Shown here: one piece after another, positions 36,990 through 45,491 of the stretch
How the letters are laid out: the number at the start of each line of letters is the position of its first letter
Numbering within the stretch: position 1 is the first letter of the stretch
NCBI RefSeq assembly: GCF_003860345.1
Contig: NZ_CP034179.1
Coordinates: 496,001 to 560,000, forward strand
DNA length: 64,000 nt
Source of the DNA: Caenibius tardaugens NBRC 16725
GTDB lineage: Bacteria > Pseudomonadota > Alphaproteobacteria > Sphingomonadales > Sphingomonadaceae
Direction: 5' to 3'
The notes under the pieces: generated by a model
What the model saw: only the letters and a program-made list of their open reading frames with translations
Told to the model about the DNA's origin: nothing
Databases searched by the model: none
Program-made: the position numbers and the translations under genes

Positions 36990-38522
36990 TCAATGCGCTG
37001 CGGACTGGTCCACAGGGCCTTTCGGCTTCGGTGTGATCCATACCAGCGCCGCCGCAAGGAACAGCGCGAAACAGGATAGCAGGAAGATGTGATTGATCCC
37101 GACGGCCAGCGCCTGTTGATCCGCGAGATTGTTGATTACCTGCCACCCCTGCGATGTCTGGAAACCGCTGTTCGCAAGATCGCGCAGCGTATCATCCGGC
37201 TGCAGGTTCGACACGATTTCACTGCGGGATACGCGCTGGGCATTGTCCCACAGCGTGAGAACGATCGACGCAGCGATGGCACTGGCCATCGTGCGCACGA
37301 AATTCTGCAAACCCGCCGCCGAAGCCACTTGCGAAGGGTGTACCGCACCCAGTGTAATGGTCGTCAGCGGCACGATGAAGAACGGCATGGCTATGCCCTG
37401 GATCATCTGGGGCAAGGCCAACGTCCAGAAATCGGCATCGGCCGTCCAGTGCGTTGTCCGCCACAGCGCCATCAGTCCCAGCCACGCCATGGCACAGGAC
37501 ACCATGATCCGCGGATCGACCTTGCCCACCATCCGCGCGGCAATGGCCGAAGTGGTCAATGCGCTCATCGCGGTAAAGGCGGTCACCAGCCCAGCCATGG
37601 TCGCGGTGTACCCCATGGACATCTGCAGCCATTGGGGGATCACCACGATACTGGCGAAGTAGGTGCCGAAACATAACGACAAGGCTATCAATCCGAACGA
37701 GAAGCCTCTGTTGGCAAACAGGCGCAGGTCCACCACGGGGTGGTCCTCCGTCAGTTCCCAGATGACGAATACCACGAACCCGACAAACGAACAGATTGCC
37801 AGACCGATCACGATTGGGTCGGAGAACCAGTCGTGTTCACGCCCGATATCGAGCATGATCTGCAGACACCCGATCCAGAATACGAGCAGAACCAGACCGA
37901 CTGTATCGATCGGCAGCTTGATCTTTTCGCTTTCCAACGGGCGTAGAAGGGCAATCGCCGCGAGCGAGATCATCACCGCGATCGGCACGTTGATGAAGAA
38001 TATCCAGTGCCAGCTCCAGTTGTCGCTGATCGTCCCGCCAAGAATGGGCCCCAGCGCCGGTCCCAACAGTGTGGTCATCGCCCATGTGCCCATGGCCCGC
38101 GCGCGCATTTCGGGCGGATAGAGCCGCAGCAGCAACGCCTGCGACATCGGCATGATCGGCCCCCCGCACAGACCCTGCCCGATGCGGCACAGCACCAGCA
38201 TGTCGAGCGTCGGCGAAAGACCGCATAAGAGCGAGAAGATGCCGAACCCGGCCATGCTCGCGATGAACACCCTGACCGCGCCAAACCGCTGCGCCAGCCA
38301 GCCGGTCAGCGGCACACAGATGGCCTCCGACACGGCGTAGGAGGTGATCACCCAGGTGCCTTGTGACGCGGAAATGCCCAGATCGCCGGCAATATGCGGC
38401 ACCGAAACATTGGCAATGGTCATGTCCAGCACGACCATGAAGTTGCTCAGAGCCAGCACCATCCCCGCGATAAAGCGCCGGGATGGCGGGATCTGCGAAA
38501 AGCTGGGCAAGGCGCCTGACAC
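36990..38522 (-). CDS. emrB: DHA2-family drug:proton antiporter (EmrB-like)
   Basis: Inner-membrane MFS exporter of 510 residues with about 14 membrane helices. It has DHA2 landmarks: LDMTIANVSVPHIAGDLG in helix 1, YAVSEAICVPLTGWLAQRFG, and the antiporter motif region GLCGGPIMPMSQALLLRLYP. With the HlyD and NodT proteins encoded upstream it forms a tripartite pump across both membranes. The start is a GTG at 38522, 8 bp after the HlyD stop; no good Shine-Dalgarno precedes it, so translation may depend on coupling. Third gene of the operon. Confidence 0.93.
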   Translation of the reverse strand: MSGALPSFSQIPPSRRFIAGMVLALSNFMVVLDMTIANVSVPHIAGDLGISASQGTWVITSYAVSEAICVPLTGWLAQRFGAVRVFIASMAGFGIFSLLCGLSPTLDMLVLCRIGQGLCGGPIMPMSQALLLRLYPPEMRARAMGTWAMTTLLGPALGPILGGTISDNWSWHWIFFINVPIAVMISLAAIALLRPLESEKIKLPIDTVGLVLLVFWIGCLQIMLDIGREHDWFSDPIVIGLAICSFVGFVVFVIWELTEDHPVVDLRLFANRGFSFGLIALSLCFGTYFASIVVIPQWLQMSMGYTATMAGLVTAFTAMSALTTSAIAARMVGKVDPRIMVSCAMAWLGLMALWRTTHWTADADFWTLALPQMIQGIAMPFFIVPLTTITLGAVHPSQVASAAGLQNFVRTMASAIAASIVLTLWDNAQRVSRSEIVSNLQPDDTLRDLANSGFQTSQGWQVINNLADQQALAVGINHIFLLSCFALFLAAALVWITPKPKGPVDQSAAH

Positions 38523-38530
38523 GAGGAAAC

Positions 38531-39655
38531 TCAGTTACCCGAAAGGTCGATTTCGACTTCGGTCGACAGCCCCACCCTAAGCGGATGCTTGGCCAGTTCC
38601 TTCGGGTCCAGTTCGATCCGCACCGGCAGGCGTTGCACCACCTTGATCCAGTTGCCGGTCGCATTCTGCGCCGGGATCATCGACATCGATGCGCCCGTGC
38701 CACCGGAAAGGCCCGCCACTTTGCCATGATAGACCACGCTGCCGCCGTAAAGATCGCTGGTCACGGTTGCGGGCATGCCCACTTTGACCCGGCGCAGTTG
38801 GCGCTCCTTGAAATTGGCGTCGATATAAACGCTACCGACCGGGACAATCGTCATGATCGGGGTGCCCTGCGCCACGCGCTGGCCCACCTGCACCTGCCGC
38901 TTGGTCACCACACCGTCCACCGGGGCGCGAATGATCGCGCGGTCCAGATCGAGGCGCGCAGAATCGAGGCGCGCTTTCGCCGCCAGCACGCCGGGATCGG
39001 TATCTTCGCTGGAGCCGCGCACCAGCGCCTCACTCGCGTTGAATTCGCCGATGGCAGCGGCGCGGGTCGATTCCGCCTGCGCCACGGCAGCCCTTGCCGT
39101 CGCATAGGCGGCGCGGGCCTGTGTCAGTTCCTCGCCCGAAACCGCCCCGCTGCTGGCCAATGCCTCGCGCCGTTGGAGGTCAATACGGGCCTTGTCGAGA
39201 TCGGCCCGCATCTGCGCAATCGTCGCTTCACGCGCCTTGACTTGCGATGCCAGCGAACTCGTGGTGGCGGATGCCTGACGAAACCGGCGCCGGGCATCGG
39301 CAAGATCGGCTTCGGCCTGCGCGACCGCGATCTTCGCATCGGAATCGTCCAGCCGCACGAGGATATCGCCGCGTTTGACGCTGTCCGTGTCACGCACCCG
39401 CACTTCGATGGCCTGTGCCGACATCAGCGGGGTCACCTGCGCCATTTCGGCGTTCACATAGGCATTATCGGTGCTGACCTGATTGCGGCCAATGAGCACG
39501 TACCAGAGCGCCCAGGCGATGCCGATCACCATCACCACACCAAGAACGCGCAGCAGCCAGGTGCGCCGCTGCTCCTGACGCCGGGCCTTGATAGCCAGTT
39601 CCTGCTCGGTTTCAGCAGGGGCCTGTGTCGCTTGCGGAGGTGCCGCTTCAGCCAT
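38531..39655 (-). CDS. emrA: HlyD/EmrA-family efflux adaptor
   Basis: Periplasmic adaptor of 374 residues. One N-terminal membrane helix (WLLRVLGVVMVIGIAWALWYV) follows a short cytoplasmic tail. Next come STDNAYVNAEMAQVTPLMSA, the lipoyl half, a long Ala/Arg-rich hairpin, and ARAIIRAPVDGVVTKRQVQVG-like return barrel. The ATG at 39655 overlaps the NodT stop by 8 bp, showing tight coupling; the longer frame to 39760 lies inside the NodT gene. Pairs with the EmrB-type transporter downstream. Confidence 0.92.
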   Translation of the reverse strand: MAEAAPPQATQAPAETEQELAIKARRQEQRRTWLLRVLGVVMVIGIAWALWYVLIGRNQVSTDNAYVNAEMAQVTPLMSAQAIEVRVRDTDSVKRGDILVRLDDSDAKIAVAQAEADLADARRRFRQASATTSSLASQVKAREATIAQMRADLDKARIDLQRREALASSGAVSGEELTQARAAYATARAAVAQAESTRAAAIGEFNASEALVRGSSEDTDPGVLAAKARLDSARLDLDRAIIRAPVDGVVTKRQVQVGQRVAQGTPIMTIVPVGSVYIDANFKERQLRRVKVGMPATVTSDLYGGSVVYHGKVAGLSGGTGASMSMIPAQNATGNWIKVVQRLPVRIELDPKELAKHPLRVGLSTEVEIDLSGN

Positions 39656-41111
39656 GGGTATCTTCCTTGGGATCGGGAACGTCGGACAGATGGAAACCGC
39701 CGCCGAGAGAACGAACAAGTGCAATATCGAGCGAGAAGGCCCGCGCTTCCAGAACGGCAACCGCTTCGCGCGCGATCAGCAAACGGTCTTCTACATTCAG
39801 CACATCGATATAGGTCGACAAACCGCCCTGATAACGCAACCGTGCAATATCATAGGCTTGCTGCGACGCATGCATGGCATCGCGTGCATCGGCCAGACGC
39901 CGCGCCAACATCGACCGGCTGGTCACTGCATCGGCGACTTCGCGATAGGCGTTGAGCACCGTAGCATCGTAACTGGCAACCGCTTCATCATAGCCAGCCC
40001 GGACGCTACGGTACTGCCCGCTGATCGCGCCGCCGTGGAAAATCGGCAGGCTGATCGCCGGGCCGACATGGCCGTAAAGCGAATCCTTGTTGATCAGTTG
40101 ATCGAGACCGAGCGATTGCAAACCGATCAGGGCATCGAGCCGCACCGCAGGGAAGAAATCAGCGCGTGCGACCTTGATCCGGCTGCCCGCAGCTTCGACC
40201 CGGGCCAAGGCCCCTGCGATATCAGGGCGGCGTGCGACAAGATCGGTGGTTATGCCGGCAGGAAGACCACGTGCGGCGGGCGCAGCCAGTTTCGGACGCG
40301 CAAGCGCAAGCCCGCGATCCGGCCCAGCCCCGACCAGAGCGGCGATCTGGTTCGAACGCAGAACGATCGCTTCTTCCGCAGCGGCAAGATTGGCGCGTGC
40401 CGTGGCCACGGTGGCATCGGCCTGACGCACGCTCCCACGGGTGTCCAGCCCATTGCGCTGGCGCTGGGCCACGAGATTCTGACTGGCCAGCCGGACTTTC
40501 AACGTTGCGTCCTGAATGTCGCGTTCGTCATAAAGCCGGTCGAGATCGGCATAGGCATCGGCAATCCCCGTCGCCAGAACCAGTCGTGCCTGCCGCACAT
40601 CGTATTGCGCCGCCTTCACTTCCGAAGTCGCCGCCGCCAGTTCAGCCTTGTGTTTGCCCCAAAGGTCCAGATCGAACCCGATGCTGGTGGCAAGATCGCC
40701 GGTATCAAGCCAGCCCTTCGGCACGAATTCCTTGGGGAAGCCATTGTTATAGCTCTGCTTCGTCAGCGAAGCGGAACCCGTGGCATCGATTGTCGGGGCA
40801 AGCGGCGCCCCGGCCTGCCGGGCCATGCCCAGCGCCTTGCGGAAGCGTGCCGCCGCCACGGCCATATCGGGCGCATTCTGCAGCCCTTCCTCAATCAGCG
40901 CATTCAATTGCGGATCAGCATAGGCCGTCCACCATTGATCGCCCGGCCAGTTTTCCGTCGCCCCGGCAAAGCTGCGTTCCGCCGCCACAGAGGATGCGTC
41001 CCGCGGCAAAGGCTTCGGCCCAAGGTCAGGAACGGCGGCACAACCGCCCAGCCCGAGAGAGAGCATCGAAGCCGCGCCAACGAGCAATAACTGCAAGCGA
41101 TTCTTAGACAT
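39648..41111 (-). CDS. NodT/OprM-family outer-membrane efflux lipoprotein
   Basis: Outer-membrane factor of 487 residues. Lipoprotein signal MSKNRLQLLLVGAASMLSLG with lipobox LGGC. Two TolC-like repeats follow, with NWPGDQWWTAYADPQLNALI early and PAISLPIFHGGAISGQYRS in the second half; the NodT family landmarks RRPDIAGALARVEAAG and GLSTYIDVLNVEDRLL are present. First gene of the tripartite efflux operon, divergent from its TetR regulator. An operator-like sequence lies 6 bp before its start (41117-41131). Confidence 0.93.
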   Translation of the reverse strand: MSKNRLQLLLVGAASMLSLGLGGCAAVPDLGPKPLPRDASSVAAERSFAGATENWPGDQWWTAYADPQLNALIEEGLQNAPDMAVAAARFRKALGMARQAGAPLAPTIDATGSASLTKQSYNNGFPKEFVPKGWLDTGDLATSIGFDLDLWGKHKAELAAATSEVKAAQYDVRQARLVLATGIADAYADLDRLYDERDIQDATLKVRLASQNLVAQRQRNGLDTRGSVRQADATVATARANLAAAEEAIVLRSNQIAALVGAGPDRGLALARPKLAAPAARGLPAGITTDLVARRPDIAGALARVEAAGSRIKVARADFFPAVRLDALIGLQSLGLDQLINKDSLYGHVGPAISLPIFHGGAISGQYRSVRAGYDEAVASYDATVLNAYREVADAVTSRSMLARRLADARDAMHASQQAYDIARLRYQGGLSTYIDVLNVEDRLLIAREAVAVLEARAFSLDIALVRSLGGGFHLSDVPDPKEDTHG

Positions 41112-41116
41112 AAAAG

Positions 41117-41131
41117 CGTACCATTCAGTAT
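41117..41131. promoter_or_regulatory. second TetR operator copy in front of the efflux operon
   Basis: CGTACCATTCAGTAT matches the palindrome at 41178-41193 at 12 of 15 positions and lies just before the NodT start, over the likely 5' leader. Binding by the divergent TetR protein is inferred. Confidence 0.55.
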
Positions 41132-41177
41132 CAATTGCGCCATTGGTCCCGTCAGAAACGCTTGTCAAATGAAAAAT

Positions 41178-41193
41178 CGTACCATATAGTACG
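41178..41193. promoter_or_regulatory. palindromic TetR operator
   Basis: CGTAC-CATATA-GTACG is a perfect 5-6-5 inverted repeat, 10 bp before the TetR start, where it would overlap the divergent promoters. Together with the related copy at 41117 it suggests autoregulation and control of the efflux operon. Confidence 0.65.
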
Positions 41194-41202
41194 GTAATAA
41201 TC

Positions 41203-41865
41203 ATGAGACATTCGTGCAACATACCAAGCCGCCGCGAAGCGCGCCGTCAGGATAGACGTGAATCCATTCTCACGGTGGCTGCGCGCTATTTTCTGGAACA
41301 TGGGTACTCGGCCACCACCATGTCTGCCATCGCGGCCAGCCTCGGTGGATCGAAAGGAACGTTGTGGAGCTACTTCCCCTCCAAGGAAGAACTGTTCACT
41401 GCGGTAATTGACACGGTTACCACCTCATTCCGGCAGCAGCTATCGGAAACACTCAAGGCCAACGGCGACATTGAACCGGCCCTGCGGAATTTCTGCCGCC
41501 AGTTGCTGAACAAGATCGCGTCGCCCGATGCCATCGCCCTGAATCGTCTGGTCGTGGCGGAAGCCGGACGGTTTCCTGAAATCGGCAAAATCTTTTATGA
41601 ACGCGCGCCCCGCCTGACGATTGCCCTGCTGGCGGATTATCTGGCCAACGCGATGGGGCGTGGGCTGCTGCGCCCCGACAACCCCACTGACGCTGCGTAT
41701 TTCCTTATGCATACGAGCATCGCACGCTGTCAGCAGCAGTTGCTGCTCGGCCTGGTGGACGCGATTACCCCGGAACAGGTGGAAGCCGAAGTGGAACGGG
41801 CACTCGCGCTGTTCATGCGCGCCTATGCCCCTGAACCAGTTGCGGCGCACACAGCGCACCCCTGA
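41203..41865 (+). CDS. TetR/AcrR-family regulator of the efflux operon
   Basis: 220-residue repressor. Helix-turn-helix MSAIAASLGGSKGTLWSYFP near residues 45-65, preceded by the usual RRESILTVAARYFLEHGY helix. The C-terminal domain resembles the AefR/TetR_C group. It is divergent from the efflux genes with a 91-bp gap holding two related operator-like sites. The ribosome site is poor, consistent with low expression of a repressor. The inducing compound is unknown. Confidence 0.92.
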   Translation: MRHSCNIPSRREARRQDRRESILTVAARYFLEHGYSATTMSAIAASLGGSKGTLWSYFPSKEELFTAVIDTVTTSFRQQLSETLKANGDIEPALRNFCRQLLNKIASPDAIALNRLVVAEAGRFPEIGKIFYERAPRLTIALLADYLANAMGRGLLRPDNPTDAAYFLMHTSIARCQQQLLLGLVDAITPEQVEAEVERALALFMRAYAPEPVAAHTAHP

Positions 41866-41966
41866 AAACCCGGCGTTCTCACGCAAGGTAGACCGGCTGG
41901 AACAGAGCCCCCATCCTCCATCCCAGCCAGCCTGCCATCCCGATACCTCGGGCGCCATGAAACGCA

Positions 41967-43949
41967 TCAGATCGAGAGAGTCTCGATCCGACGCGGCTGG
42001 CGCTCCGGCACACCGGGACGGCGTTCGAAAGTCAGATGTTCCGCGTTGGGCACGCGGGTATCATGCCACACTGTCGAATTGTGGCGCGGTGTCCCCAGGA
42101 CGATCCGGCCACTATCATCATGCCGGTAATAACCGTGGGCGGCTCCTTTTCGGTACCATGCGGTGTCTTTCAGCGCGGCTTCCGTCCGGTCGTTATAGTC
42201 CCGGAAGGCGTCCTGTTTCGCCTCAACCGCAGCGTAATCCCCATTCACCATCATCTGCAGCAATTCGATGATGTAGTGCACGTGTTGTTCGCCCAGCACG
42301 GCATGGTTGGCGGTCAGCCCCGTGTTCGGCCCGGCCGTGATCAGGTAATTGGGGAATTGCGGCACCAGAATACCTTCATAGGCTTCGGGATAGGGCGTAA
42401 ACGCATCGCGCAAGGTCTTGCCCCCGCGCCCGGTGATATTCAGGTCCTTGTACCATTCCAGATAGAACCCGGTTGCCAGCACCACCGCATCGCAATCCAC
42501 ATGCGTGCCATCGGCCAGAATCACGCCCGTTTCATCGAACGCCTTGAGTTCGCCCTCGATCAGATCGACATGCGACTTCTTCAGCGCATCGTAGTATCCG
42601 CAATCGAGGATCGGTCGCTTGGCGTAGAGCGGATAAGGCGGGGTCAGCTTGCGCACCATTTCGGGATCGTCGGGAAAACAGCTCTGCAGATAATTGAGGC
42701 TCATCTGCGTCACGGCATCGTTAAGCGGGCCAAAGCCACCCGTCCGGTCATGCCATTCCTGATCGAAGCCCATCATGCCGCGCATATCGGTCAGCGAACT
42801 GAGCAAGCTCTGCATGCGTTTCCACTGCGCGACATAAGGAATGTTTTCCATCGCCCAGATATCCAGCGGCGGCACCGGGGCCAGCGCCTGCGGATTGGGA
42901 ATGATGTAATCGGGCTGACGCTGGATCACCGTGACATGGCTTGCCACTTCGGACAGGGCACGCGTCAATTGCACGCCGCTGCAGCCTGTGCCGACGATGA
43001 CAACCCGCTTGCCCGTGAGGTCGACGCTCTCGTCCCATTCGGCCGAATGCAGCACCGGGCCGGGGAATTTCTCCCGATCACTGACATCGGGCCAGCGCGC
43101 GCGGGTCAACATGCCAAGGCACTGGATCACGGCATTCGCTTCGTAGACGACCTCCTGGCCATCGCGCACGGCCTTCACCACCCACAGCTTGCGTTCCTCG
43201 TCCCAGGTCGCATCGGTCATGGTGGTGTTGAGGTGGATATTGTCGCGAATACGGTGCCGGTCCGCGACCTTTTCCAGATAAGTCAGGAACTCGTCCTTCA
43301 TCGGATAATATTTGGTCCAGCTCGGATTGGGGTCGAACGAGTAGGAATAGAGCATGCTGGGCGTATCGACGGCCGCACCCGGATAGCGATTGATCGACCA
43401 TGTTCCGCCCATTTCGTGGCGGCTCTCGATCACGGTATAGTTGAAGCCCGACTGCTTCAGTTTGACGGCCGCATTGATGCCGACCATCCCCGCCCCGATC
43501 ACCAAGACCTTGAAATCAGCCGCTGGCATCACATCCTGCGGCACGATCCGCGTATCCGTCACAAAACCGCCGTGCTGGCGCGCGACCTCGAACGAGGCTT
43601 CCGGCAATTCAACCCCCAGCGCAAGCTTCAGCATTTCGCGAAACAGCCCCGTCGCGGGATCGTGCAGCAACACTTCGGGCCTGCCGCCCCGCAATTCCTG
43701 CAGCAGCAGCCCCCGGATTTCCGCCACCACCTCGGGATCAGCTACCTTGTGTTCGCTGCCGCCGAAATCGACAAAGGCCTCACGCACCTGTTCCTGCGTC
43801 CCTTCGAGCAGCGGGCCATAGCGATGCAACAACATCTGATCGCCGGTAATGTGAATGAGGCTGAGCAGTGCAACGACAGGGTCTAGTTCCGCGACTGCGG
43901 CTTCGAGTTGGCCAGCATTTTCAGCAAAATTGCCCGCAGGGTCATACAT
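41967..43949 (-). CDS. flavin monooxygenase, type I Baeyer-Villiger family
   Basis: NADPH- and FAD-dependent monooxygenase of 660 residues. It has an N-terminal extension of ~140 residues, as in 4-hydroxyacetophenone monooxygenase. FAD motif GAGMVG at 152-157; GGTWSINRYPGAAVDTP at 181-197 matches the family's GGxWxxxxYPGxxxD segment. The Baeyer-Villiger fingerprint FxGxxxHxxxW(P/D) is FPGPVLHSAEWD at 295-306. The NADP motif VGTGCSG is at 319-325. Such enzymes insert oxygen next to a ketone to give an ester. GAGGAG precedes the ATG by about 9 nt. Divergent from an acyl-CoA dehydrogenase, suggesting both act in one degradation route. The substrate is unknown. Confidence 0.9.
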   Translation of the reverse strand: MYDPAGNFAENAGQLEAAVAELDPVVALLSLIHITGDQMLLHRYGPLLEGTQEQVREAFVDFGGSEHKVADPEVVAEIRGLLLQELRGGRPEVLLHDPATGLFREMLKLALGVELPEASFEVARQHGGFVTDTRIVPQDVMPAADFKVLVIGAGMVGINAAVKLKQSGFNYTVIESRHEMGGTWSINRYPGAAVDTPSMLYSYSFDPNPSWTKYYPMKDEFLTYLEKVADRHRIRDNIHLNTTMTDATWDEERKLWVVKAVRDGQEVVYEANAVIQCLGMLTRARWPDVSDREKFPGPVLHSAEWDESVDLTGKRVVIVGTGCSGVQLTRALSEVASHVTVIQRQPDYIIPNPQALAPVPPLDIWAMENIPYVAQWKRMQSLLSSLTDMRGMMGFDQEWHDRTGGFGPLNDAVTQMSLNYLQSCFPDDPEMVRKLTPPYPLYAKRPILDCGYYDALKKSHVDLIEGELKAFDETGVILADGTHVDCDAVVLATGFYLEWYKDLNITGRGGKTLRDAFTPYPEAYEGILVPQFPNYLITAGPNTGLTANHAVLGEQHVHYIIELLQMMVNGDYAAVEAKQDAFRDYNDRTEAALKDTAWYRKGAAHGYYRHDDSGRIVLGTPRHNSTVWHDTRVPNAEHLTFERRPGVPERQPRRIETLSI

Positions 43950-44032
43950 CTTCGACGTCTCCTCAACCGATCAAGCCCGACCGGTGCCACCCATCATTGT
44001 GAGCGTAAACTTACTTTATGCCATACTCTTAA

Positions 44033-44048
44033 TACAACCAAAGTTGTA
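44033..44048. promoter_or_regulatory. palindrome between flavin monooxygenase and acyl-CoA dehydrogenase genes
   Basis: TACAAC-CAAA-GTTGTA is a perfect 6-4-6 inverted repeat, 84 bp before the monooxygenase start and 180 bp before the dehydrogenase start. Likely an operator for the divergent pair; the regulator is not identifiable. Confidence 0.5.
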
Positions 44049-44227
44049 CTGTAAAGCATTGCCGCTTCATCCTGCCACGCTGCCTGTCGCACCGCGTACG
44101 ATTGCGCGATCCGTCCAACCGGGTATAGCGCAGCGACAGACCGGTTGCGCGAGATCAAGGCACAGCGACCCGGCAGCTTTCAAAGAAGGGCAGACCAACG
44201 CCCATTTCATGGTGGAGAGACCAGCAT

Positions 44228-45405
44228 ATGCAAGACCCGGCCATTTCCCAGCGCGCCCGCGATATCGCTGCCAAAGTGGAAGCCTTCGTGCGCGAAGTGG
44301 TCGTCCCTTACGAGAAAGATCCGCGGCGCGATCATCATGGCGCCCCGCTGGACGAACTGGTTGTCGAAATGCGCGAGAAAGCCCGCGCCGCGGGCGTGCT
44401 CACCCCCATATCCTTGACGATGGATCGCACCTGACCCAGCGCGAAACCGCGGTGGTGCTGATCCGCTCCGGCCTGTCGCCGCTGGGCCCGCTGGCCTGCA
44501 ACACCAATGCGCCCGACGAAGGCAATATGTACCTTCTCAACCATGTCGGCAGCACGGACCTGAAAGCCCGTTTTCTGGCACCGATGGTGGCCGGCACTGC
44601 CCGTTCCGCCTTCTTCATGACCGAACCGGCCGATTGGGGTGGCGCCGGTTCCGATCCATCGATGATGAAAACCACCTGCGTGCGCGATGGCAATCACTGG
44701 GTGGTCAACGGGCGCAAGGCCTTCATTACCGGCTATCACGGTGCAAAAATCGGGATTGTCATGGCCAAGGCCGATGAAGGGGCGTGCATGTTCCTGGTGG
44801 ACCTGCCCGATCCGGCAATCACAATCGACACGATCCCCAACACGATCGACAATTCCATGCCCGGCGGCCACGCCACACTAACGCTCACCGACTTGCGGAT
44901 TCCCGCGGACCAGATGCTCGGGGAAGCGGGCGAAGGCTTCAAATATGCGCAGGTCCGCCTCAGCCCTGCCCGCCTTTCGCACTGTATGCGTTGGCTGGGT
45001 GCCTGCATCCGCGCGCACGAAATCGCCACCGACTATGCCTGCCGCCGTCAGGCATTCGGCAAGGCGCTGATCGATCATGAAGGCGTGGGCTTCATGCTGG
45101 CGGAAAATCGGATCGACCTGCAACAGGCCGAACTGATGATCGACTGGTGCGCCAGTGTGCTCGACAGCGGCTCGCTGGGCACGGTCGAAAGCTCGATGGC
45201 CAAGGTTGCCGTATCCGAAGCGTTGATGCGGATTGCGGATCGCTGCGTGCAGGTCATGGGCGGAACGGGCGTAACCGACGATACCATTGTGGAGCAGGTG
45301 TTCCGCGAAATCCGTGCCTTCCGCATCTATGATGGCCCGACCGAAGTCCACAAGTGGAGCCTCGCCAAAACCATCAAACGCGAATGGAAAGACACGCAAG
45401 GCTAA
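44228..45405 (+). pseudogene. acyl-CoA dehydrogenase, frame broken by one missing C
   Basis: FAD-dependent acyl-CoA dehydrogenase, resembling the ACAD10/11 group. The N-terminus starts at ATG 44228 with GGAGAG upstream (MQDPAISQRARDIAAKVEAF) and runs to about codon 60, then stops early. The rest continues in the next frame from HILDDGSHL. Adding one C to the C5 run at 44403-44407 joins the two into a normal 392-residue protein. Landmarks: FFMTEPADWGGAGSD, WVVNGRKAFITG, RRQAFGKALIDH and the catalytic Glu in DGPTEVHKW. The longer open frame reaching back to 43855 is not coding before the shift. Given the same defect in the next gene, a sequencing error is more likely than true inactivation. Confidence 0.85.
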
Positions 45406-45491
45406 CGGTGCATATCCCCTGCGTGTGGCATTTGTTACGCGCGGGGTTATCCTGGGCTTTCGTACCTGCGCGGCTGTGCTAAACGCGCCCG

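Noticed and set aside
43855-44227. N-terminal extension of the acyl-CoA dehydrogenase frame
   Set aside because: It is unlike acyl-CoA dehydrogenase sequence. The true N-terminus lies in the neighbouring frame from 44228 and joins through the missing C.
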